Part shown: positions 20,570-29,681 of the stretch, in pieces | Position numbering within the stretch: the stretch's first letter is position 1 | Layout of the letters: every line of letters starts with the position of its first letter | DNA from: Saccharothrix obliqua | Lineage (GTDB): Bacteria; Actinomycetota; Actinomycetes; Mycobacteriales; Pseudonocardiaceae | Reading direction: 5' to 3' | Assembly: GCF_019375475.1 (NCBI RefSeq) | Contig: NZ_JAHXGQ010000006.1 | Coordinates: 186,001 to 250,000, forward strand | DNA length: 64,000 bases | The notes under the pieces: model-generated | The model's input: only the letters and a program-made list of their open reading frames with translations | Told to the model about the DNA's origin: nothing | Databases searched by the model: none | Program-made: the position numbers and the translations under genes

Positions 20570-21714
20570 CGGCCGACCGGGAGGTCGTTGCGCTCGGCCC
20601 AGGCCGCCACGTCCTCGTGGCGCAGCGCGGTCGCCAGCAGGTCCGGGAACAGGTCCGGGGTGCACGCGAACGCGGGCGCGCCCAGCTCGGAGAGCTGGGC
20701 GGCCAGCTCGTGGTCGTACGCGGGCGTGCCGCTGTCCGACAACGCGAGCAGCACCACCACCGTCACGCCGCTGCCGACCAGCTCCCGCACCCGGTGCCGC
20801 AGCTCCCGCGCCACGCCGCCCTCGTACAGGTCGCTGATCAGCACCAGCACGGTGTCCATCGGGCGGCGCACCAGCGTCTGCCCGTACGCCACCGCCCGGT
20901 TGATGTCGGTGCCGCCGCCGAGCTGCGTGGCGAACAGCAGGTCCACCGGGTCGGCCAGGTGCTCGGTCAGGTCGACCACCTCGGTGTCGAACACGACCAG
21001 CCGGGTGTCGACCGACCGCAGCGACGCGAGGCTCGCGCCCAGGACCGCCGAGTGGACCAGCGACTCGGCCATCGAGGCCGACTGGTCCACCAGCAGCACC
21101 ACGTCCTTGAGGGACGCCGTCCGCCCGCGCCGGGTGTGGCCGATCAGGTCCTGCACCACGAGGGTCTGCTGCGCGGGTTGGTAGTGGCGGAGGTTCGCGC
21201 GGATGGTGCGCGCCCAGTCGACGTCCGCCGGCCGCGGGCGCCGGGTGGGCCGGTCGACCGCGCCGCGCACGGCGGCCGGCAGCCGGTCGGCCAGGCGGCG
21301 CTCGATGTCGGCGACCACGGAGCGCACCACCGAGCGCGCGGTCTCGCGGGTGCGGTCCGGTATCGCCGAGGACAGCGACAGCAGCGTGCCGACCAGGTGG
21401 ACGTCCGGCTCGACACCGGCGAGGAGTTCGGGTTCGAGCAGGAGTTGCCGCAGCCCCAGGCGGTCCACCGCGTCGCGCTGCATCACCCGCACCGCGGAGG
21501 ACGGGAAGTATTCGCGGATGTCGCCCAGCCACCGGTGCAGGACCGGCGCCGAGCCACCCAGCGCGCCCGCTCGCCCACCGGCGGGCGAGCCGCCGTAGAG
21601 CCCGGTGAGCGCCGAATCCCGCCGGAGGTCGTCCGCACCCAGCTCCACGAGGTCGCCGGCCGCACCGCCGAGCAGCAGCCGCCAGCGGCGGAGGCGTTCG
21701 TTCTCATCGGTCAT
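20566..21714 (-). CDS. VWA domain protein (CoxE-like), MoxR partner
   Basis: A 382-residue protein with a C-terminal von Willebrand A domain. The metal-ion adhesion site is DVVLLVDQSASMAESLV (DxSxS), with a downstream GGGTDINRAVAYGQ (threonine) and VLISDLYEGG (aspartate). The N-terminal half is helical and matches the VWA-containing CoxE-like group that partners MoxR ATPases. ATG 21714 overlaps the DUF5682 stop (ATGA). It is the last gene of a five-gene operon (27530 to 20566). By analogy with other MoxR-VWA pairs the ATPase remodels a target delivered by the VWA protein; the target is unknown. Confidence 0.9.
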   Translation of the reverse strand: MTDENERLRRWRLLLGGAAGDLVELGADDLRRDSALTGLYGGSPAGGRAGALGGSAPVLHRWLGDIREYFPSSAVRVMQRDAVDRLGLRQLLLEPELLAGVEPDVHLVGTLLSLSSAIPDRTRETARSVVRSVVADIERRLADRLPAAVRGAVDRPTRRPRPADVDWARTIRANLRHYQPAQQTLVVQDLIGHTRRGRTASLKDVVLLVDQSASMAESLVHSAVLGASLASLRSVDTRLVVFDTEVVDLTEHLADPVDLLFATQLGGGTDINRAVAYGQTLVRRPMDTVLVLISDLYEGGVARELRHRVRELVGSGVTVVVLLALSDSGTPAYDHELAAQLSELGAPAFACTPDLFPDLLATALRHEDVAAWAERNDLPVGR

Positions 21715-23885
21715 GGGTGGCCTCCGGAACCTCGTGCGAGCAGCGCGCGGACGTGCCCGACCAGCTCGGCGGCGATCCCCTCGTCCCACTCGGCACCCGG
21801 GCCGGTGGTCGACGCGGCGCCCCGGACGCGGTCGCCGAGCATCCGGCGCTCCGCCGGCGTGAACCCGACGACCGCGCGCCGCAGCAGCGGCAGCGCGGCC
21901 TCGAAGTCCGGACCCGGCAGCTCCGCCAGCCACGTGTCGACCACGCCGAACAACCTCGGGTCGGCCGTCAGCAGCGCCGCCGACCCGCGCAGGAACCCCG
22001 CCACGAACGCCGTCGCGCCCGCCTGCGACGACACCGCCCGCCGCAACCGCGCCGCGACCGCCGCCGAGTCCAGCTCACCGCCCTCCCACAGCAAACGGGT
22101 GGCGCGACCCGCGGGCAGCCCGTGCGCGTCCGACATCCCCGCCACCGCCGACAACGCCCGCCGCCACGTCGCCGCGTGCTCGTCGTCGGCGGCCAGGCGC
22201 ACCGCGTCGTCCGCGCCGTCCACGGCCGCCACGGCGCGCTCGGCCGTGTCGTCGTCGATGTCGCGGCACGCCGTCGGCAACCCCACCGCGCCCCGCGCGA
22301 GCAGGCCGTGCAACGCCGTGCGCAACAACTCGGGGTCCGTCCCGCGAACCGACCCGTACCGCACCGTCGTCGCCAGGTCCGGCAACGCGGCCAGCAGCTC
22401 CAGGGCGTCCGTCGCGGACGCGGCGCAGCGGTCCAGGGCCGCGCGGGACCCGTCGACCGCCTCGGGCAGCTCGCACCGCACCGCGTCACCCAGCACCTCG
22501 GCCGCCTCGGGCACGCGGGTCGCCGCCGCCGCGCGCAGCCCCAGCACCTGCCGCGCCGCCGCCACGACGGTGACGCCGTGCCGGGCCGCCGTCGCCAACG
22601 CCACCGCGAACTCCGGCCGCCAGTGCAACTGCCACGCCTCGGCGAACGTGCCGAGCGTGCGCGTGCTGTCCGGCACGCCCCACGGCACGTCCAGGACGGC
22701 CAAGCGCCGCAACAACTTCGAGCGCTCCCGGTCCGTCTCCCCACGCAGGTCGAGCCGGATCGACCGGGGTTGCGCCCGCACCGGCAGCCGCAGCCGGCGG
22801 GCCGACCGGTCGAGGTCCGCCGCCAGCGGCGAGGTGGGCACGTCGCCACCCACCGCGCCGAGCCGCTCGCCGACCACGAGTTCGGCGTGCACGAGGTCCA
22901 ACGGCGCCTGGTTCCCGTCGCACAACACGGTGCGCGCCGCGTCCAGCACCTCCGACAGCCCCGGCGACGGGCGTCCGCGCAACGCGGCCAGCGCCTCCGC
23001 CAGGCGCACCGCCTCCACGGCGCTCGCCGTCGACGCGGGCAGGTCCTCGGCACGCAGCACCGCGCACGCGCGGGCGAACCAGCGCGGCACGGTGTCACCC
23101 CGCGCCGCGCACTCCCACAGGTGCGCGTACCACCCGGGCGACGCGACACCCGCGCCGTAACCGGACGCGGTGGTCAGCCTGCCGTGGCTCCACGGCACCC
23201 ACGTGCCGGTGACCTTCTTGCGCGGCAACCCCTTCAGCAACGCCGCGTCGGCCGCGGCGGCGGGCAGCGAGGTCAGCGCGGGCACGTGCCACGCGCCGCA
23301 CACCACCGCCACCGGCCCGTCGGTGTCCCGCAACGCCTGGCGCAGGTTCCGGCGCATCGCGGCCTCGCGGCGCGACGTCCGCTCGTCCACCTCGTCGGCG
23401 AACTCGGCACGCAACGCCGTCATCGCCTCCACCACCGCCCGCGCCACGTCCGCCGGTTCGGTGCGGTGCTCGACCACGTCCTCCCACCAGCGCTCCGGGT
23501 CGTCGAACCCGGCGGCCTCCGCCAGCACGCCCAACGGGTCCAGCGCCGGGCCGCCGCCCCCGGTCAGGGAAGCGGCGGCGGGCAGGTCGAAGAACCGCAC
23601 CGGCACGCCCGCGCCGTGCGCCCACAGCAACGCACGCCATTCCGGGGAGAACTCGGCGAACGGCCAGAACGCGGCGCTCGCCGGGTCCGCCTCGTCGTGC
23701 AGCAGCAACGCCACCGGCGGCGTCAGGTCGGGCACGTGGCGCAGCAGCGCGTCGCCCTCCGGCGGACCCTCCACCAGGACCAGCTCGGGCCGCACGCGAG
23801 CCAGCGCGGCCTCGACCATGCGGGCCGAACCGGGGCCGTGGTGCCGGATGCCGAGCAACGTCACCCGGTCCGGCAAGTCGGCCAT
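21711..23885 (-). CDS. DUF5682 family protein
   Basis: A 724-residue protein. The N-terminus, VTLLGIRHHGPGSARMVEAAL then LVLVEGPPEGDAL, has the histidine and glutamate pattern of the TraB/EreA/ChaN-type putative hydrolase superfamily. CGAWHVPAL further on (about residue 245) supplies another conserved histidine. The rest is long and helical with no recognised domain. It overlaps the MoxR stop by one base (TGATG) and the VWA start by four, so it is coupled to both. DUF5682, DUF5691, MoxR and VWA proteins occur together widely in bacteria; what they do is not known to me. Confidence 0.85.
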   Translation of the reverse strand: MADLPDRVTLLGIRHHGPGSARMVEAALARVRPELVLVEGPPEGDALLRHVPDLTPPVALLLHDEADPASAAFWPFAEFSPEWRALLWAHGAGVPVRFFDLPAAASLTGGGGPALDPLGVLAEAAGFDDPERWWEDVVEHRTEPADVARAVVEAMTALRAEFADEVDERTSRREAAMRRNLRQALRDTDGPVAVVCGAWHVPALTSLPAAAADAALLKGLPRKKVTGTWVPWSHGRLTTASGYGAGVASPGWYAHLWECAARGDTVPRWFARACAVLRAEDLPASTASAVEAVRLAEALAALRGRPSPGLSEVLDAARTVLCDGNQAPLDLVHAELVVGERLGAVGGDVPTSPLAADLDRSARRLRLPVRAQPRSIRLDLRGETDRERSKLLRRLAVLDVPWGVPDSTRTLGTFAEAWQLHWRPEFAVALATAARHGVTVVAAARQVLGLRAAAATRVPEAAEVLGDAVRCELPEAVDGSRAALDRCAASATDALELLAALPDLATTVRYGSVRGTDPELLRTALHGLLARGAVGLPTACRDIDDDTAERAVAAVDGADDAVRLAADDEHAATWRRALSAVAGMSDAHGLPAGRATRLLWEGGELDSAAVAARLRRAVSSQAGATAFVAGFLRGSAALLTADPRLFGVVDTWLAELPGPDFEAALPLLRRAVVGFTPAERRMLGDRVRGAASTTGPGAEWDEGIAAELVGHVRALLARGSGGHP

Positions 23886-24967
23886 CAGCGGTCCTGGCAG
23901 GCGCGGTAGAGGTCGCGCCAGTCGGCGCGCTCCCGCACCACGGCCTCCAGGTACTCCTGCCACGCGACGGCGTCCGAGACGCGGTCCTGCACCACCGCGC
24001 CGAGCAGCCCCGACACCAGCTCCTCGGCGGTGACCGAGCCGTCGCCGAAGTGGCCCGCGAGCGCCATGCCGCTGGTGACCACGGAGATCGCCTCGGCCGT
24101 GGACAGGCTGCCGCTGGGCCGCTTCAGCTGCGTGCGACCGTCCACAGTGGACCCGCTGCGGAGTTCGCGGAAGATGCGCACCACCCGGCGCACCTCGTCC
24201 AGCGCGGGTGGTTCGGCGGGCAGCTCCAGGGCGCGGCCGAGCTGGGCGGCCCGCGTCGCCACGATCCGCACCTCGTCGTCCTCGGTGGCGGGCGGCGGCA
24301 GGACGACCGTGTTGAAGCGGCGCGCGAGCGCCGACGACATCTGGTTGACGCCCCGGTCGCGGTCGTTGGCGGTCGCGATCACCGTGAAACCCGGCACGGC
24401 ACGCACCTGCGTGCCCAGCTCCGGCACCGGCAGCAGCTTCTCCGACAGGATCGTGATGAACGAGTCCTGCACCTCGGCGGGCATCCGGGTCAGCTCCTCC
24501 ACCCGCGCCACCGCGCCGGTCCGCATCGCGGTCAGCACCGGGCTGGGCACGATGGCCGCCTCGCTCGGGCCCTCCGCGATCAGCCGGGCGTAGTTCCAGC
24601 CGTACCGGACGGCGTCCTCGCCGGTGCCCGCCGTGCCCTGCACGACCAGCGTCGAGTCACCGCTCACCGCCGCCGCCAGGTGCTCCGACAGCCACGACTT
24701 CGCCGTGCCGGGCACGCCCACCAGCAGCAGCGCGCGGTCCGTGACGAGGGTGCCGACGGCGATCTCCACCAACCTCCGGTCGCCCACGTACTTCGGCGTG
24801 ATCACGGTGCCGTCGGGCAGCGTGCCGCCCAGCACGTACCGGACGACGGCCTGCGGCGACATGCGCCACCGCGGCGGTCGCGGCCGGTCGTCCGCGCGGG
24901 CCAGGGCGTCCAGCTCGGCGGCGTGCTGCTGCTCGGCGGACGGCCGCAGCACGGTCTCGGTGGTCAC
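23885..24967 (-). CDS. MoxR-type AAA+ ATPase
   Basis: A 360-residue AAA+ ATPase. Walker A is GVPGTAKS, Walker B/sensor region is ARVEELTRMPAEVQDSF, sensor 1 is VIATANDRDRG with the arginine finger region SSALARRFNTVVLP, and the C-terminal helical lid follows. The N-terminal 80 residues include RWRMSPQAVVRYVLGG, conserved in this subgroup. GTG 24967 overlaps the DUF5691 stop by four bases. MoxR ATPases act as chaperones that remodel or insert cofactors into partner proteins, here probably through the VWA protein at the end of the operon. Confidence 0.92.
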   Translation of the reverse strand: MTTETVLRPSAEQQHAAELDALARADDRPRPPRWRMSPQAVVRYVLGGTLPDGTVITPKYVGDRRLVEIAVGTLVTDRALLLVGVPGTAKSWLSEHLAAAVSGDSTLVVQGTAGTGEDAVRYGWNYARLIAEGPSEAAIVPSPVLTAMRTGAVARVEELTRMPAEVQDSFITILSEKLLPVPELGTQVRAVPGFTVIATANDRDRGVNQMSSALARRFNTVVLPPPATEDDEVRIVATRAAQLGRALELPAEPPALDEVRRVVRIFRELRSGSTVDGRTQLKRPSGSLSTAEAISVVTSGMALAGHFGDGSVTAEELVSGLLGAVVQDRVSDAVAWQEYLEAVVRERADWRDLYRACQDR

Positions 24968-26388
24968 GGCGGTGGTCCTTCCGGTCGGGTGGCGAAGGCG
25001 TCGCGCAACCGCACCCGCAGGCGCAGCACGTCCAGGTCGGCGGTGTGCTCGGGCCAGCGGGCCGTGATGCGGTCCCAGCACGCGCCGAGCACCGCGGCGT
25101 CGCCCCTGGCCAGCAGCACGGCGGGCGGGCGGGCCGCACGCCACCTCGGGTCCCGGGTGGCGGCGTAGCGGTCCAGCAGGGCTTCGGTCGCCGCGGGCGA
25201 CCACGGGGCGGGCAGCTGCGCGCAGGCGTGGTCGAGCAGGTCGTAGTTCCAGTGCCGGGCCACCTCGGCGATGGTCAGCGCCGCCAGGTCCGCGGGCAGC
25301 GCCGCCAGCATCTCCAGCTGCTCCATGCCGGTCAGCGCGCGGGTCGCGGCCAGCGCCCACGGCCCGGCGTCCACCGCGAGCCGCAGCCGCCGCGCCACGC
25401 CGCGCAGCAACGCCGCCGCCCACGGACCGCGCTCCAGCACGCGGGCCGCGCCCGCGTCGTCGGTGCCCAGGCGGTCGGTCCAGTGGCTCGGCGGCACGCT
25501 CGCCGCCGCACCCCGGACGCGGCCCTCGACACCGGCCTCCGAACCGTCGCGCAACAGGTCCCGCGCCTCGTCCGGCTCGGGTTCGGCGGACGCCCACAGC
25601 CCGTCGGGCCGCACGTCGAAGCCGTTCGCGGTGAGCCGCAGCCCGCGGTGCAGGCGCTCGGCGGCGCGGGCCGCGAGGCGCGCGCCGGGCAGGCCGCGCA
25701 GGAGCCGCAGGGCCTCGTCGTGGACGCCGATCGCCCGGTCGTCCAACGCCTGCTCCAGCAGGGGTTCGTCGGCCGGGGACAGGTTCGTCTCCAGGGCGTT
25801 GACCAACGCCTGGCGGTCCACGGCCCGGCGTTGCGCGGTGAACCGCGCGGCGACGAACGCGCGGACGCCGTCCGGGTCGGCGGCGCGGGCCCGGCGCAGG
25901 GCCGCCTGCCGCGCCGGGCCCGGCAGGTCGAGCGCGTCCTCCGGGTCGACGTCGGCGACCGGCCCGCCCGCCGCCCACGCCCAGCCGGGGCGCAGCGCCG
26001 CGAGCCACCGGCCACGCGTGCCGAGCACCGCGGTCACCGCCTGCCGCAGCCCGGGGTGCGTGGTGGCCAGGCCGAGCAGCGCGGGCACCTCCTTGGGGTG
26101 CGCGACGGTCCGCCGCGCGGTGGCCAGGCCGCACCACTCGGTGAGCAGGAACTGGTCGTCCAGGTCGAGGATGCGGGCCAGGACCTCGCGGGCGGCGGGT
26201 CCGGCCACGTGGTCGCGGTCGGTCGGCGCGGGTGCCAGCAGGGGGTCGTCCACGACGGGCGGCAGCCACGCGCCGTGCGCCGCCACGCCCAGGGCCGCGC
26301 AGCGGTCCAGCAGCTCGGTCGGGGACGTGCCGGCGCGGTGCGCGCCGACCAGCAGGTCGCGCACGGCCGCGTCCCAGTCGGCGGTCAT
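24964..26388 (-). CDS. DUF5691 family protein
   Basis: A 474-residue mostly helical protein of the DUF5691 family. The regular spacing of leucine and alanine (for example RQALVNALETNLSPADEPLLEQALDDRA) resembles HEAT/ARM-like repeats in the C-terminal two thirds. There is no catalytic motif. ATG 26388 overlaps the upstream stop (ATGA) and its own stop overlaps the MoxR GTG. It probably serves as a scaffold or substrate-binding partner of the MoxR ATPase; that is inference from genomic linkage. Confidence 0.82.
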   Translation of the reverse strand: MTADWDAAVRDLLVGAHRAGTSPTELLDRCAALGVAAHGAWLPPVVDDPLLAPAPTDRDHVAGPAAREVLARILDLDDQFLLTEWCGLATARRTVAHPKEVPALLGLATTHPGLRQAVTAVLGTRGRWLAALRPGWAWAAGGPVADVDPEDALDLPGPARQAALRRARAADPDGVRAFVAARFTAQRRAVDRQALVNALETNLSPADEPLLEQALDDRAIGVHDEALRLLRGLPGARLAARAAERLHRGLRLTANGFDVRPDGLWASAEPEPDEARDLLRDGSEAGVEGRVRGAAASVPPSHWTDRLGTDDAGAARVLERGPWAAALLRGVARRLRLAVDAGPWALAATRALTGMEQLEMLAALPADLAALTIAEVARHWNYDLLDHACAQLPAPWSPAATEALLDRYAATRDPRWRAARPPAVLLARGDAAVLGACWDRITARWPEHTADLDVLRLRVRLRDAFATRPEGPPP

Positions 26389-27530
26389 CCGACTACCTCC
26401 GGTGGTTCGCCGGGTGCGGCGATCGCCCCGAGGGCCAGCTCGCGCCCGTTCCACAGGCCCCAGGCGTCGAACGGGTCACCCGCCGTCAGGGCCACCGCCT
26501 GGTCCAGCGCGAGGTCGGCCCGCACGGGGAGCGCCCGGCCCGTCCCGTCGACCAGCCGCCGGGTGTCGGCGGTCAGCCGCGCGGACGCGCAGCCGACCGG
26601 GTGCAGGCGCTGCCACGGGTCGCCCCGCAACACGTCCGCCACGTCCGCCAACGCGGTCCGCCAGTCGGGTGGCGCGGGCAGCGGCCCGGGTAAGCCGCCT
26701 TCGCCCAGCTCGCCCGCGGCGACCCGCCGTGGAGCGACGCCCGGGTACGGGTGGAGCACCCCGGTCACCTCGACGCCGTGCGGCAGCAGGGGTTCGGGAC
26801 GCGCCCCGCCGCCCGCGTGTCGGATGGCCACCACCCAGCCGTGCGCCCGGCCCCACACCCACTGGCGGACGGTGCGCACCAGGCCGTCGTCGGTGTCCAG
26901 GCGCAGCAGGGGCAGCCAGCGGTCGGTCCAGCCCTCGCCCGCGCGGGCCTCCTCCTCGGTCACGGCGTAACCCAGGCGGCGGCGCACGACGGGCGCGTCG
27001 GCCTCCGCCGAGCGGGTCAGCAGGTGCAGGCCGCCGAGCCGGTCGGCCGCGTCGTGCGCCCACGTCCGCCCACCCGCCGCGACCAGCGACCGCAGCTCCT
27101 CGACGGCCGACGCCAGGCCCTTCGCCTGCGCGTCGACCATGCGTGCCGTGATCGCGTGCCACCACGCCGCGTCACGCGCGGGCAGTCCGGCGATACCCGC
27201 GTCCGCCACGTCCGCGAGCCAGTCGGCAAGGGCGCGCACGCCACCACGCACCGCCTCCGCCCGCTCGCGTGCCGTCTTCTCCCGCGCACGGGCCCGCCGC
27301 ACGGCCTCCGGCGAGTCGGCCGTGATGGGCCGGGTGCGCTCGTCGACGGGCCGGGTGTGGTCCTCGCCGGGCGGGTCGATGGTGGGCCGGTCCTCCGCGG
27401 ACCGGCCGGCGGCGGCCTGGTCGCGATCCTGCTCGGCCTGTCCGGTGGCGGGCCGGTCCTCCGCGGACCGGCGCGTGGCGGCGGCCGACCGGGGTGCCCG
27501 GCCGGCCGGCGTCACCGCACGCGCGTCCAT
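26385..27530 (-). CDS. SWIM-operon lead protein lacking its SWIM zinc finger
   Basis: A 381-residue protein in the position normally taken by a SWIM zinc-finger protein in this operon type. From about residue 75, ADSPEAVRRARAREKTARERAEAV through ITARMVDAQAKGLASAVEELRSL and RLGGLHLLTRSAEA, it resembles the region that follows the SWIM finger in those proteins, and its C-terminal half is also typical. But the first 75 residues are low-complexity (two near-repeats, RSAEDRPATGQAEQ and RSAEDRPTIDPPGE), and no Cys-x-Cys ... Cys-x-His appears. Only 39 bases separate the start from the hmgA gene, so there is no space for the missing domain. Either a true loss or a deletion/frameshift. The operon's first start is ATG 27530. 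Confidence 0.75.
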   Translation of the reverse strand: MDARAVTPAGRAPRSAAATRRSAEDRPATGQAEQDRDQAAAGRSAEDRPTIDPPGEDHTRPVDERTRPITADSPEAVRRARAREKTARERAEAVRGGVRALADWLADVADAGIAGLPARDAAWWHAITARMVDAQAKGLASAVEELRSLVAAGGRTWAHDAADRLGGLHLLTRSAEADAPVVRRRLGYAVTEEEARAGEGWTDRWLPLLRLDTDDGLVRTVRQWVWGRAHGWVVAIRHAGGGARPEPLLPHGVEVTGVLHPYPGVAPRRVAAGELGEGGLPGPLPAPPDWRTALADVADVLRGDPWQRLHPVGCASARLTADTRRLVDGTGRALPVRADLALDQAVALTAGDPFDAWGLWNGRELALGAIAAPGEPPEVVG

Positions 27531-27569
27531 GACCGCCGAAGGTAGCGGCGACCACCGACAGCGCGGTGA

Positions 27570-28745
27570 TCACCCCAAGTCGGGACCCCGCCGCGCCCAC
27601 GTCCAGGCGTACTTCGGGTCCTCCGCCGCGGTGGCCGCCTCACCCAGCTCCAGCGGGCGGAACGTGTCGACCATGACGGCGGTCTCGTCGAAGAAGTCCG
27701 CGCCCAGCGACGCCTCCACCGCACCCGGCTGCGGGCCGTGCGTGCAGCCCGACGGGTGCAGCGACAGCGAGCCGATGCCGATGCCGGAGCCCTTGCGCGC
27801 CTCGTAGTTGCCGCCCACGTAGAACATCAGCTCGTCGGAGTCGACGTTCGCGTGGTTGTACGGCACGGGGATCGCCAACGGGTGGTAGTCGACCTTGCGC
27901 GGCATGAACGAGCACACCACGAAGTTCGGCCCCTCGAACGTCTGGTGCACGGGCGGCGGCTGGTGCACGCGGCCGGTGATGGGCTCGAAGTCGCGGATGT
28001 TGAAGACCCACGGGTACAGGCAGCCGTCCCACCCGACGACGTCGAACGGGTGGTTGGCGTACGTGAACCTGGTGAGCCCGGCGCGGTGGCGCACGAGGAC
28101 CTCGACGTCCTCGCCGTCCACCAGCAGCGGTTCGGCCGGTCCGCGGATGTCGCGCTCGCAGTACGGCGCGTGCTCCAGGAACTGGCCCTTGGCCGACAGG
28201 TAGCGCTTCGGGGGACCGATGTGTCCGGTGGCCTCCAGCACCAGGATGTTCATGGGGGTGTTGGGCACGACGCGGTAGGTGCACGAGGTCGGCAGGACCA
28301 CGTAGTCGCCCTCGGCGACCGGCAGCGCGCCGTAAATCGTCTCCACGACGCCGTCGCCGGTCTGCACGTACAGCAGCTCGTCGCCGGCGGCGTTGCGGTA
28401 GAGCGGGCTGGGCGCGCCCGCCCGCACGAAGCCGATGGTGACGTCCGCGTTGCCGAACAGCCGGCGGCGGCCGGTGACCGCGTCCTCGTCTCCCGACCAG
28501 GTCAGGTCCTGGGTCTTGAACGCGCGCGGCTTGAGCGGCAGGTTCGGCGTCAACGCGCCGCGGGTGTCCTCGACGGTCTCCGCGTTGACGATCGCGGTCG
28601 GCAGGTGGCGGTGGTAGAGCAGCGCCGAATCGGCCGAGAAGCCCTCGACGCCCATCAGCTCCTCCGCGTACAGGCCGCCCTCCGGCGTGCGGAACTGGGT
28701 GTGGCGCTTTCGGGGTATCTCACCCACCTGGCGGTAGTACGCCAT
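27570..28745 (-). CDS. hmgA: Homogentisate 1,2-dioxygenase
   Basis: A 391-residue enzyme that opens the ring of homogentisate to maleylacetoacetate, the central step of tyrosine and phenylalanine breakdown. Recognised by the start MAYYRQVGEIPRKRHTQFR, the cupin strands DELLYVQTGDG and DYVVLPTSCTYRVVP, and the iron-ligand region PYNHANVDSDELMFY with SLHPSGCTHGP. The length is typical of the bacterial short form. It is divergent from the unknown gene and fumarylacetoacetase at 28806-30853, with a 60-base shared promoter region; the IclR gene downstream is the likely regulator. No maleylacetoacetate isomerase gene is nearby; in actinobacteria mycothiol-dependent isomerases can be located elsewhere. 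Confidence 0.95.
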   Translation of the reverse strand: MAYYRQVGEIPRKRHTQFRTPEGGLYAEELMGVEGFSADSALLYHRHLPTAIVNAETVEDTRGALTPNLPLKPRAFKTQDLTWSGDEDAVTGRRRLFGNADVTIGFVRAGAPSPLYRNAAGDELLYVQTGDGVVETIYGALPVAEGDYVVLPTSCTYRVVPNTPMNILVLEATGHIGPPKRYLSAKGQFLEHAPYCERDIRGPAEPLLVDGEDVEVLVRHRAGLTRFTYANHPFDVVGWDGCLYPWVFNIRDFEPITGRVHQPPPVHQTFEGPNFVVCSFMPRKVDYHPLAIPVPYNHANVDSDELMFYVGGNYEARKGSGIGIGSLSLHPSGCTHGPQPGAVEASLGADFFDETAVMVDTFRPLELGEAATAAEDPKYAWTWARRGPDLG

Positions 28746-28805
28746 CGTTCACTCCGGGCGTTCGATAGTCGGACATCTTTGTTCATAGACCGGTACGCCA
28801 CTAGC

Positions 28806-29681
28806 GTGTCAGCCGTGTCAAGCGCCTTCGAACTCCGTGCGCCCGGTCCACGCGGCACTCCGCCCCTGCTCGCGCGGCTCGTCGACGACGCCGCCCTGTT
28901 CCCGCCGGGCAACGCGACCATGCCCGACGCCGTCCGCGGTCACCTCGACGCGCGGGTCGGCGAGTGGGCAGGCGCGGTGGGGCTGTTCCTGTGTCCCGCG
29001 TCACGTCTGGCGGAGCTGATCACCGAGCTGATCAAGGTCAAGCCGGTGAAGCCCATCGCCCTCTCCCTGATCATCGACACGGGCCTGGGTGGTGTGCCCA
29101 AGGCCGTGTCGATCGTGGAATCCCGCAGCGAGTTGCTGGCGTTGCGGATGGTCGAGATGCCCGCGCCGTCCGACGTGGACGAGGTGTGGCTGGAACGCGT
29201 CTCCGAGTTCGTGCCCGAGGACGTGATCCGCGTCGTCGAGCCCCGCCGCGGCGGTGCCGAGTGGCTCGACGGCGTCCGCCGGGTCATCGAGCACGGGAGC
29301 TGGCCGAAGCTGCGGTGCGGCGGCCTGTCCCGGGAGAACTTCCCGAGCGTGGACGAGGTCGCCGACTTCCTGTCCGTGGTGTCCGGCGGTGGTGTCGCGT
29401 TCAAGGCCACCGCGGGCCTGCACCACGCCGTCCGCTACACGGACGCGGAAACCGGCTTCACCCACCACGGGTTCCTCAACCTGCTGGTGGCGACCGCGCG
29501 TGCGCTGTCCGGCGGTGACGTGCGCGCCGCGCTGTCGTCGTCGGACGCGGAGGCGCTGGCCGCCGAGGCGTCCGGGCTGTCCGACCAGGCCGCGCACGCC
29601 GTGCGCGGGGTGTTCGCCTCCTACGGCTCGTGCTCCCTGGACGAGCCCATCACCGACCTGGAAGAACTGGGCCTGCTGTGA
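28806..29681 (+). CDS. Unknown protein between hmgA and fumarylacetoacetase
   Basis: A 291-residue cytosolic protein that I cannot name. It begins near FELRAPGPRGTPPLLARLVDD and shows alternating strand/helix segments (PIALSLIIDTGLGG, LLALRMVEMP, IRVVEPRRGG, PKLRCGGLSR, GGVAFKATAGLHHAVRY, HHGFLNLLVATARAL), which suggest a beta/alpha barrel-like enzyme fold; KLRCGG and FKATAGLHHA look like active-site elements. The start is GTG 28806 or GTG 28815. Its stop overlaps the fumarylacetoacetase GTG by four bases, so it is translationally coupled to tyrosine catabolism. A role as isomerase or accessory protein in that pathway is possible but unproven. Confidence 0.75.
   Translation: MSAVSSAFELRAPGPRGTPPLLARLVDDAALFPPGNATMPDAVRGHLDARVGEWAGAVGLFLCPASRLAELITELIKVKPVKPIALSLIIDTGLGGVPKAVSIVESRSELLALRMVEMPAPSDVDEVWLERVSEFVPEDVIRVVEPRRGGAEWLDGVRRVIEHGSWPKLRCGGLSRENFPSVDEVADFLSVVSGGGVAFKATAGLHHAVRYTDAETGFTHHGFLNLLVATARALSGGDVRAALSSSDAEALAAEASGLSDQAAHAVRGVFASYGSCSLDEPITDLEELGLL

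Noticed and set aside
24137..24150. Single TCCACA site inside the MoxR gene resembling a DnaA box
   Set aside because: Isolated, degenerate and inside coding sequence; not part of a cluster.
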